From Bacteroidota bacterium (lineage in GTDB: Bacteria > Bacteroidota > Bacteroidia > AKYH767-A > 2013-40CM-41-45): 39,889 bases of DNA. The first letter of the stretch is position 1. Each line of letters opens with the position of its first letter. Positions 24,701 to 36,700 of this stretch are shown in pieces. The stretch lies in contig JAPLDB010000024.1 of NCBI GenBank assembly GCA_026391975.1, positions 1-39,889 on the forward strand, written 5' to 3'. Both the position numbers and the translations under genes were made by a program. Under the pieces are notes generated by a model. That model had not been told where the DNA came from. It ran no database searches and was given only the letters and a program-made list of their open reading frames with translations.

Positions 24701-27700
24701 CATTACAGGAAACATTATTTCCTACAGATGCTACTGCTGTTGGTCCGCCAATATTACTTACCGCAGCTGATGCGGAAAGTGTACAACCGTTTGCGTCAGT
24801 AATGGTAACAGTATAGTTTCCTGCAGAAAGATTTGGTGCAGTTGCAGAAGTTCCTCCACCGTTACTCCACAAGTAAGTGAGTGTACCGGTACCTCCATTT
24901 GCTGTTACACTGGCGCTTCCATTTGCACTTCCGCATGATGCAGGAGTAGAGGATGTAGAAGCAATGATGGCGGCAGGTTGACTGATAACAACAGAAGCGT
25001 TACTCACGCATCCGCCACCATCTGTTACCGTGACAGAATAATTTCCGGATGCAAGATTATTTGCAGTTGCACCGGTTCCTCCGTTTGGCGACCAGCTGTA
25101 ACTGTATGGTGCTGTACCACCTGTTGTGAGGACAGTTGCTGAACCATTGGCTCCTCCGTTGCAACTTACGTTTACAGAAGATTGCATTACAGAAGTAGCA
25201 CCTGCAACATTGGTAACATTCACGTTTGCATTGGATATACAACCGTTTGCATCGGTGACAGTAACTGTATAGGCCCCTGCCAATATATTGTTTGCACTGA
25301 TTCCCGTTCCGCCGCCCGGTGTCCATACATAAGTGAATGCTCCATTTCCACCTGATGCGTTTACAGAAGCAGATCCGTTTGCATTACCACAGCTTGAAGG
25401 AGTTGCTGAAGTAGATAACGATATTGCAGGCGGTTGGGTAATGGTGACTGCTGAAGTGCTGATACATCCGTTTGCGTCTGTAACCGTTACCGAATAATTT
25501 CCTGCTGAAAGATTTGAAGCTGAAGTCGCAGTTCCTCCTGATGGAGTCCATTGGTATGTGAATGGTCCTGTTCCTGAAGTAACATTTACCGAAGCGGATC
25601 CATTGTTGCCACCATTACATGAAACATTTGCACCAACAGATGCTGCTACTGTTGGTCCGCCAATGTTGCTGACTGATGCACTTGCTGTTGTTGAACATCC
25701 ATTTGCATCGTGAATGGTTACGGTATATGATCCTGCAGGAAGGTTATTTGCAGTGGTGCCCGTTCCACCGGCAGGTGACCATGAATAGATTAATGCACCG
25801 GTTCCTCCATTGGCATTTACTGTTGCACTGCCATTTGAACTTCCGCAGGATGCAGGAACAGTTGATGTGATAGCAGTAAGTGCCGCAGGTTCTGTGATGA
25901 CTACTGAAGCTGAGCTTATACATCCATTGGCATCAGTAACCGTTACTGAATAATTTCCTGCAGATAAACCTGTAGCAGAAGCGCTGCTTCCACCGGCAGG
26001 TGACCATGAGTAGGTATAAGGGGTTGCTCCACCGCTTACAGAAACTGTAGCAGCTCCGTTATTTCCTCCGTTACAATTTACGTTGGTTGAAGATTGTAAG
26101 GTTGTGGTTGCTCCGCCATTATTGGCTACAACTACTGAAGCATTGCTAGCACAACCATTGGCATCAGTAACTGTGACAGTATAGTTACCTGCAATGAGGT
26201 TGCTAGCTGTAGTTGAAGTTCCTCCAGCCGGCGACCATGAATAAGAGAATGCACCTGAGCCCCCTGATGCTGTTACTGATGCAGATCCGTTTGCAGATCC
26301 GCATGAAGTAGCAACTGATGAAGTGGAAAGATTGATAGCCGGAGGTTCGGTTATGATGACACTTTGTGTAGACGCACAACCATTCGCATCCGAGACATTT
26401 ATAGTGTAAGTACCTGCTGTAAGATTTGTTGCATTTGTTCCTGTTCCGCCTGATGGTGACCATGAGTAAGTAAACGGTGCCGTTCCGGAAGTCACATTTA
26501 CTGAGGCTGTTCCGTTGTTGCCACCGTTACAGGAAACATTTGATCCGACTGCTGCTGTAATTGACGGTCCGCCAATATTTGAAACCGCCGCTGTAGCAGA
26601 AGTTGTACAGCCATTCGCATCAGTAACAGTAACTGTGTAGGATCCAACGCCAAGATTCGATGCTGTTGATGATGTACCACCGGATGGACTCCAGATGTAT
26701 GTGAGTACACCGGTACCACCGCTCGCATTAACTGTTGCGCTTCCGTTAGATGTTCCGCATGTTGCTGCAGTTGAACTTGCGTTCGCGGAAATTGCTGAAG
26801 GTTCAGTTATAGTTACACTTGCAGAACTGATGCATCCATTCGCATCGGTCACAGTAACTGAATAGTTGCCTGCAGACAATCCCGTTGCTGATGCTCCTGA
26901 TCCGCCTGTAGGAGACCATACATAGGTGTAAGGTGTTGCACCGCCTGCAACGGAAACTGAAGCTGCACCGTTGTTTCCACCGTTGCAGTTAACGTTGGTT
27001 GAAGATTGTAAAGTTGTAGTTGCTCCTCCGTTGTTCGCAACAACAGCAGTGGTATTCACTGAACAGCCATTCGCATCTGTTACAGTCACAGTATAATTTC
27101 CTGCTAGAAGATTACTTGCAGTAGATGAATTTCCACCTGCCGGCGACCATGAATATGTGAATGCCCCGGTACCACCTGATGCTACAACTGATGCGGATCC
27201 GTTTGAAGAACCGCAGGATGTTGCAACTGTTGAAGTAGAAAGATTTATTGCTGCAGGTTCAGTGATGGTTACACTTTGTGTGGAAGCGCAGCCATTGGCG
27301 TCTGATACATTTACTGTATATGTTCCAACAGTAAGGTTAGATGCAGTTGTACCTGTACCTCCTGAAGGAGACCATGAATAGGTGAATGGACCTGTGCCAC
27401 CATTTACAATTACTGATGCTGTTCCGTTGTTTCCTCCATTGCAAAGTATGTTGGATCCCACGGAAGCTGTTATCGCAGGACCACCAAGGTTGCTCACTGC
27501 GGCAGTAGCAGCGTTGGTACAGCCATTCGCATCTGTAATAGTGACAGTGTATGAACCAACTGATAGATTATTTGCAGTTGCAGAAGTTCCGCCACTTGGA
27601 CTCCAGATATAGGTGAGCGTGCCGGTACCTCCACTTGCATTTACTATTGCTGATCCATTCGAGGCGCCGCATGTTGCAGAAGTTGAAGATGCCGATGCTG

Positions 27701-30700
27701 TTATAGCCTGAGGCTCTGTAATAGTCACATTCACTGCACTGATACAACCATTTGCATCTGTGACAGTAACTGTATAATTACCGGCAGTCAATCCATTGGC
27801 TGTGGCATTCGAACCGCCGCTTGGTGACCATGCGTATGAATAAGGTGTTGCACCTCCAACCACACTCACAGTTGCTGATCCATTGTTTCCACCATTGCAA
27901 TTGACATCCGAAGATGATTGTAAAGTTGTTGTTGCTCCACCATTGTTGGAAACAGTTACTGTAGCGTTGGTGATACATCCGTTTCCATCAGTTACGGTTA
28001 CTGTATATGCTCCGCCTCCAAGGCTGCTGGCAGTTGATCCGGTACCTCCTGAAGGAGACCAAGCATAAGTGTATGAACCGGTTCCTCCCGAAACAGAAAC
28101 TGATGCTGAACCATTGGTAGCTCCGCAAGAGGTTGCGACTGAATTTGTAACAAGCGACATTGCTGTAGGTTCAGTGATATTTACAGTTTGTGTTGATGCA
28201 CATCCATTCACATCAGTTACAGAAACAGTAAAAGTACCGGCAGCAAGGTTTGTTGCTGAGGTTCCCGTTCCTCCACTTGGAGACCATGCATAAGTGAATG
28301 GGCCTGTACCTCCGGTCACAATTACAGAAGCACTTCCTGTGCTGGCTCCATTGCAATTAACATTGGATCCAACTGAAGCATTGATCGATGGGCCACCGGC
28401 ATTGGAAACTGCTGCAGTGGAAGTTGAGGTGCAACCGTTCGCATCAGTGATAGTAACTGTATATGAACCTGCAGCCAGATTCGCTGCAGTAGCTGCACTG
28501 CCTCCGCTTGGTGACCATGCATATGAATAAGGTCCTGCGCCCCCGCCAACTGTTGCTGTTGCTGAACCATTCGAGGCACCGCAGGTCGCTGCAATTGTGT
28601 TTGTTGTCAATGACATCGCAGCCGGCTCAGTAACTATTGCAGATGCGGTATTTGAACATCCGTTGGCATCAGTTATTGTCACAGTGTAATTTCCTGCGGT
28701 GAGATTGCTGGCAGTTGCAGCGTTACCGCCGCTAGGAGACCAGGAATATGTAAAACCACCGGCACCGCCACCTGCTGTTGCAGTTGCTGATCCCGTATTC
28801 GCACCATTGCAAAGTGCCGCTACAGGAGTTGCTGAAACTGTAATTGCTGCGGGCTGGGTGATCGTTGCTGCAGCTGTTGATGTACAACCGTTTCCGTCAG
28901 TAACTGTCACAAAATAATTTCCGGCAGCAAGGTTGGTTGCTGATGCACCTGTACCACCACCACCTGTCCATGAGTAAGTATATGGAATAGTTCCGCCTGC
29001 AACAATGACATTTGCGGTTCCATCATTGCTTCCATTGCATGTTAAATCAGTTGAAGACGCCTGCGATGCAAGAGCAGCTGGTTCTGTAATTGTAATATTG
29101 TCTGTTGAGATACAGCCATTGCTTCCGGTTACTGTGATCGTATAATTACCGGCTGCAAGATTGTTTGCTGTTACTGCATTTCCACCTGAAGGAGACCAAA
29201 CATATGTAAAAGGTCCAACCCCGCCGACAACATTTACTGTTGCGCTTCCGTTGTTACCATTGTTACATTGTACGTCCTGCTGCACACTTGCGGTGATGGT
29301 TGCTCCGCCAGAGTTGGTCACATTGGCATTTGCAGTCGCAGTACAACCATTCGCATCGGTGATGGTAACTGTATATGAACCTGCAGTAAGATTATTTTCT
29401 GTTGAAGCATTACCGCCTGAAGACCATGAATAGCTATATGGTGCAGTTCCGTTGCTGGCTACTACAGTAGCAGTCCCATTTGAACCACCACATGACGCAG
29501 CGGTGGTATTTGTACTGGCTGTCATTGCAACCGGATCAGTAACATTTGCAGATGCTGTATTGGTACATCCGTTGGCATCAGTAACGGTTACTGTATATGA
29601 GCCTGATGAAAGATTTGTTGCTGTAGCAGCTGTTCCGCCTGATGGGAACCATGAATAAGTATAACCGGAGGTTCCGCCGTTAACGGCTACAGTTGCGGTG
29701 CCTGAACTTCCGCCATTACATAAAGCAGGAGTGGCGCTCGCATTCAGTGATATGGCAGCCGGCTGTGATACAGTTGCAACTGCAGTTGTTGTACATCCAT
29801 TGGCATCTGTAACAGTCACCGTATAATTTCCGGCGGCAAGGTTATTTGCTGTTGCTCCGGTTCCACCACCGCCAGTCCATGAGTAAGAATACGGTGCAGT
29901 ACCACCGGCAACCAGCGATGTTGCGCTACCGCTGTTGCCTCCGTTGCACAAAGCATCTGAAGGAGTTGCCTGTGCAGCAAGAGCACTTGGTTCGTTGATC
30001 GTAATGTTGTCTGATGAAATACAGCCATTCGCATCTGTTACGGTCACTGTATAATTTCCGGCAGGAATATTCGTAGAAGTGGCACCGGTGCCACCTGCAG
30101 GAGACCATGAATAGGTGTATGGCGCTGTTCCGCCGGCTGCGTTTACAGTTCCGCGACCGTTACTTCCTCCGTTACATGAAACATCCTGTTGAACACTGGC
30201 AGTAACTGCAGGGCCACCGGTATTTGAAACGTTTGCAACGTCTGTTGTTTGACAGCCGTTTGCGTCAGTGATTGTTACAGTGTATGCGCCTGCTGCTACT
30301 CCGCTGGCAGTTGCATTTGTTCCCCCTGAAGGAGACCAAGAATAAGTATATCCGCCTGCACCGCCATTTACAGTTACACTTGCTGTTCCGTTTGATGAAC
30401 CGCAAACAGCTGGAGTGGAATTGGTGCTTGTTGTCATAGCTGCAGGTTCTGTTACATTGGCTGTCGCAGTTTGTATACAACCATTTGCATCAGTAATAGT
30501 CACAGTATATGAACCAGCGATAAGGTTATTTTCTGTGGAGCCTGTACCTCCGGATGGGAACCATGAATATGTATATCCCGCAGTTCCGCCATTAGCCACA
30601 ACTGATGCTGAACCTGTCGATGCTCCGTTACATAGCGCAGCTATTGGATTTGCCACGGCTGTGAGTGCGGCAGGCTGGACAACTGTAGTGGTAGCTGAAG

Positions 30701-33700
30701 TTACACAACCGTTTCCATCAGTAATTGTGACTGTATAATTTCCTGCAGAGAGATTAGTAGCTGTTGCGCCTGTTCCACCGCCGCCTGACCAGGAGTAAGA
30801 ATAAGGGGTAGTCCCGCCATTCACAGTTGATGATGCATTTCCGTCTGTTAATCCGTTACATGATGCAGGCGTTGAGCTTGCAGATGAAGTAAGTATTGCA
30901 GGTTGTGCAATGGTGACATTGTCAATTGAAATGCATCCGTTAGCATCTGTGGTAGTAACAGTGTAGTTTCCGGCTGAAAGATTGTTGGCCGTTGCTGCGG
31001 AGCCGCCTGCAGGAGACCAGGAATATGTAATTGGTGCTGTACCTCCCGAAACGTTAACCGTTCCGATTCCGGTATTTCCACCATTACATAAAACATCCTG
31101 CTGAACACTTGCAATGGCAACCTGTCCCGGTGTATTTGCAACACTGACATTGGCAACGGAGGTACAACCGTTAGCATCAGTTACTGTTACTATATATGCA
31201 CCGGCAGATAAATTTCCGGCCGTTGCAGCGTTACCACCTGCAGGAGACCATGAATAGGTATATCCGCTTGTACCACCGTTGGCGACAACAGTAGCGGTTC
31301 CGTTTGTATTTCCACAAGTAGAATTTACTGAATTAGCTGAAGAAGTTAAGGCTGTCGGCTCAGCAACTATGGCGGATGTAGATGAAACACATCCATTGCC
31401 ATCAGTTATTGTAACTGTATAATTTCCTGCTGGAAGGTTAGACGCTAAAGTTCCTGTGCCACCCGCAGGGAACCATGAATAACTGTATGGTGCGACGCCG
31501 CCATTGACAGCTACCGTTGCGGTTCCATCGTTTCCGCCATTACATGCAACGCTGGTATTTGACGTTGATGAAGTTACAGCCGTTGGTTCAGTTACAACAA
31601 CCGATGCTGATGTAGTGCAACCGTTTAAGTCAACCACATTCACTGTATAGTTCCCGGCTGCAAGATTGTTTGCAGTAGCAGCATTTCCGCCTGAAGGTGT
31701 CCAGGAGTAAGTATATCCTGCTGTACCGCCATTCACCACAACGCTGGTTGTTCCGTTAGTTCCGCCATTGCAATCAACATTTGTTCCGCTTGCTGAGGAT
31801 GTAAGTAATGCTGGTTCAGCAATTGTAACCGGAGTTGCAGTTGTACATCCGTTAGCATCGGTAATGTTAACAGTGTAGTTTCCTGCTGCAAGATTACTTG
31901 CCGATGCTGCTGTACCGCCTGATGGTGTCCAATTGTAAGTGTATGGTGTAGCGCCTCCGTTCACGACTACTGATGCGCTTCCTGTATTTCCTCCATTGCA
32001 CAATACATCAACCAGCGTGTTTACACCTGAAGAAAGGACAACCGGTTCATTTATTGTTGCAGAAGCAGTCGTTGTGCAACCGTTTGCATCGGTTATTGTT
32101 GCAGTGTAAATTCCTGCAGGACGATTCGAAATAGACGATGTTGTTAAACCTCCCGGAGACCATGAATAAGTATAGCCTGATGTTCCTCCGTTTACTGTAA
32201 CTGATGCAGTACCGTTATTTCCACCATTACATAAAACATCAGTAGCTGTCATTGACGCAGTCAGTTGTGCAGGTTCAGAAATTACATATGCAGCATTTAC
32301 TGTACATCCATTTGCGTCCGTAACAACGACTGAATAGTTGCCTGCCGTTATGCCGGCATCAGTAGTTCCACCAACTCCACCCGGAGTCCAGGTGTAAGTG
32401 TATGCACCTGTGCCACCTGCAACCGTAATAGTAGCCCAACCTGTGTTGTCTCCATTGCACAATACATCTCCTGAGGTATTAACATTCGTCATCACGGTTG
32501 GTTCTGTTATAACAATGTTGTCGATTGAAATACAACCATTCGCATCCGTTACTGTAACAGAATAATTTCCGGCAGCAAGATTGTTTTCAACTGCACTTGA
32601 TCCACCGCTTGTCCATGAGTAGGAGAGGGGTGCTGTTCCTCCTGCTGAATTTACAGAAGCGCTTCCATTGGTTCCGCCGTTACACAATACGTTTGCAGTT
32701 ACACTGGCTGTAGCAACCGGTCCGGGAGCATCAGCAACAATGGCTGTAACAGTTTGTGTGCATCCGTTAGCATCAGTGATTGTAACATCATAGCTGCCTG
32801 CTGCAAGATTATTTTCAGTTGTTCCTGTTCCTCCGCTGGTCCATGAATAAGTATAAGGTGAAACACCGCCGCCTGCGACTACACTTGCGGTTCCGTTTGC
32901 AGTACTGCATGTAGATTGAGTGGAAGATGGAACAGCGGTCAACAATGTCGGTTCTGCAATTACAACGCTGGCTACAGAAGTACATCCGTTTCCGTCAGTA
33001 ACTGTTACTGAATAATTTCCGGCAGACAGATTATTTTCTGTGGCGGCTGATCCTCCGCTTGTCCATGAATATAAATATGGGGTAGTTCCGCCTCCCGCAG
33101 TTACTGTGGCTGAACCTGCATTTCCTCCATTACAAAGAACATCAGTTGGAGTTGTTGAAGATGTAAGTAATGTTGGTTCTGTTATAATAACATTGGCTAC
33201 AGAAGTACATCCGTTTCCATCAGTAACTGTTACAGAATAGTTACCTGCTGTTAGATTGTTTTCGGTTACTCCTGTTCCGCCGCTTGTCCATGAATATGTA
33301 TAAGGATTTGTTCCGCCTCCTGCTGTAACAGTCGCAGAACCTGTATTGCCACCGTTACATAGTACTCCAACCGGTGTTGTAGAAGATGTAAGGGTAGAAG
33401 GCTGCGCGATGACAACATTTGCAACAGAAGTACATCCATTTCCATCAGTAACAGTAACGGAATAATTTCCCGCAGCGAGGTTATTTTCAGTTGCGCCTGT
33501 TCCGCCACTGGTCCACGCGTATGTATAAGGATTTGTTCCGCCGCCGGCAGTTACAGTTGCAGAACCTGTTGCTCCGCCATTGCACAAAGCATCTGTTGGA
33601 GTTGTAGAAGATGTGAGAAGTGTTGGTTCAGCAATTACAACATTTGCGACAGAAGTACATCCGTTTCCATCGGTAACTGTTACGGAGTAATTTCCTGCTG

Positions 33701-36700
33701 CCAGGTTATTTTCTGTTGCAGCGGTTCCGCCGCTAGTCCATGCGTAAGAATATGGGTTTGATCCGCCACCTGCGGTTACGATTGCAGATCCAGTAGCTCC
33801 ACCGTTGCACAAGGCATCAGTTGGAGTTGTTGAAGATGTGAGGAGTGTTGGTTCAGCAATTACAACATTTGCAACAGAAGTACATCCGTTTCCATCAGTA
33901 ACAGTAACGGAATAATTTCCTGCAGCGAGGTTATTTTCAGTTGCCCCTGTGCCACCACTGGTCCAGACATATGTGTAAGGATTTGTTCCGCCTCCGGCAG
34001 TTACTGTTGCCGTTCCTGTAGCTCCGCCGTTGCACAAGGCATCTGTTGGAGTTGTAGATGAAGTCAATAAGGTTGGTTCAGCAATTACAACATTGGCAAC
34101 AGAAGTACATCCGTTTCCATCAGTAACTGTTACTGAATAGTTTCCTGCTGTAAGGTTGTTTTCAGTTACACCTGTTCCGCCGCTTGACCATGAATAAGAA
34201 TAAGGATTTGTTCCTCCACCTGCTGTAACAGTTGCAGAACCTGTATTGCCACCGTTACATAGTACTGCAACCGGTGTTGTAGAAGATGTAAGGGTAGAAG
34301 GCTGCGCGATGACAACATTCGCAACAGAAGTACATCCGTTTCCATCAGTAACAGTAACGGAATAATTTCCCGCAGCGAGGTTGTTTTCAGTTGCACTTGT
34401 TCCGCCACTACTCCATGAATATGTATAAGGATTTGTTCCACCTCCTGCAGTTACTGTTGCAGATCCTGTAGCTCCGCCATTACACAAAGCATCTGTCGGA
34501 GTTGTTGAAGAGGTGAGAAGTGTTGGTTCAGCGATTGTAACATTTGCAACAGAAGTACATCCGTTTCCATCGGTAACTGTTACGGAATAATTTCCGGCTG
34601 CCAGGTTATTTTCAGTTGCACCGGTTCCGCCGCTTGTCCATGCATAAGAATATGGGTTTGTTCCACCACCTGCAGTTACGGTTGCAGATCCTGTAGCTCC
34701 ACCGTTGCACAATGCATCTGTTGGAGTTGTAGATGAAGTCAGTAGCGTTGGTTCAGCAATTACAACATTTGCAACAGAAGTACATCCGTTTCCATCAGTT
34801 ACAGTTACGGAATAATTTCCTGCTGCGAGGTTATTTTCTATAGCTCCTGTTCCTCCGCTGCTCCATGAGTAGGTATACGGAGTTGTTCCTCCAGCCGGAC
34901 TTACTGTTGCAGAACCTGATGCTCCACCATTACACAATGCGTCCGTTGGAGAGGTTGATGCACTCAGTGCTGATGGTTGTGTGATAGTGACATTTGCAAC
35001 AGAAGTACATCCGTTTCCATCAGTAACTGTCACGGAATAATTTCCAGCTGCCAGGTTATTTTCTGTTGCAGCTGTACCACCGCTTGACCAGGAATAAGTG
35101 TAAGGTGCTGTGCCACCTGCAGGGGTCACAGTTGCAGAACCAGTTGCTCCTCCATTACACAAAGCTGCCGATGGAGTAGTAGATGATGTTAAAGTTACCG
35201 GTTCAGCAATGGTTACATTTCCTACTGAAGAGCATCCATTGGCATCAGCAACAGTAACAGAATAATTTCCGGCTGCAAGATTATTTTCAGTAGCACCTGT
35301 TCCGCCACTTGTCCATGAATATGAATATGGACTTGTTCCTCCTCCTGGGGTAACTGTTGCTGATCCCGTAGTGCCACCATTACATAAAACATCAGTTGGT
35401 GCAACAGGCACCGCTATTGCTGCGGGTTCAGCGATGGTTGCATTTGCAGTTGTTACACAACCATTGGCGTCTGTTGTTGTAACGGTATAAGAGCCTGCCG
35501 GCAGATTGCTTGCTGTTGCTCCTGTTCCGCCGATCGGTGCCCAGTTATATGTAAGCGCCGGTGTTCCTCCATTGGCGAGTACCGACGCAGTTCCATCTGC
35601 AGATCCATTGCACAATGCATCAGTTGATGATGAGATTGCCGAGGCAAGAACTGCAGGTTCAACAACAACAAAACTGTCTGAAGCAGTACATCCGTTGGCA
35701 TCAGTTACGGTGATGTAATATGTTCCGCCTGAAAGGTTACTGGCATTTGCCCCGCTTCCTCCTGATGGAGTCCAGCTGTATGAATATCCTGTTGTTCCGC
35801 CGGTAGTAGATACAGATGCAGACCCATTTGCATTTCCGTTGCAATCTACATTTGTTCCTGATGTTGAAGTTTGAAGAACCGTAGGCTCTGAAATCGTGAC
35901 GGCAGCATTACTGATACAACCATTGGCATCTGTAACTGTTACTGAATAATTTCCTGCAGCAAGATTAGATTCCGTTGTTCCTGTTCCGCCACTTGGTGTC
36001 CATGAATATGAATATGCAGCAGTACCGCCTCCTGCTGATACAGTTGCAGAACCATTGTTTGCACCATTGCATGAAATATCTGATGATGCAGAAATAACAG
36101 ATGTTAAAACTGCAGGTTGGGTTATTGTAGCATTTGCAGTAGACGTACAACCGTTTGCATCTGTTACTGTAACAGTGTAGTTGCCTGCTGCAAGACCGGA
36201 AGCCGTTGATCCGTTTCCTCCTGATGGAGTCCATGCATAGGTGTAAGGCGCTGTTCCTCCTCCGGCATTCACAGATGCTGAACCGGTACTTCCACCGTTA
36301 CATAAAACATTTGTTACAGGAGGAATGGAAGAGGTAACAGGAGTTGGCTCATTGATGGTTGCAGTTGCAGTTTGTGTACAACCATTTGCATCTGTAACAG
36401 TTACTGTATAATTCCCTGCTCCAAGATTATTTGCTGTTGAACCTGTTGCCCCACCAGGCGTCCATGAATAAGTATATCCTGCAGTACCACCTCCTGCCAG
36501 CGCAGTTGCATTTCCTGTAGTTCCGCCATTGCATAATACATCAGTAGAATTACTTATGGAAGCAGTAACCACTGGGGGTTCTGTAATATTAATGTTTGTT
36601 GATGCTGAGCATCCGTTTGCATCAAGTACGGTAATAGTATATGTTCCTGCACCCAGACCTGTTGCGCTCGCTGCATTGCCTCCGCTTGGTGTCCAGGTAT

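Noticed and set aside
27157-28530. Row of plus-strand ORFs of about 75 codons (MNGPVPP..., MYEPVPP...)
   Set aside because: They lie antisense to the SprB array, and their near-regular spacing is the antisense image of the 225-231 bp repeat. They have no start signals or independent conservation.
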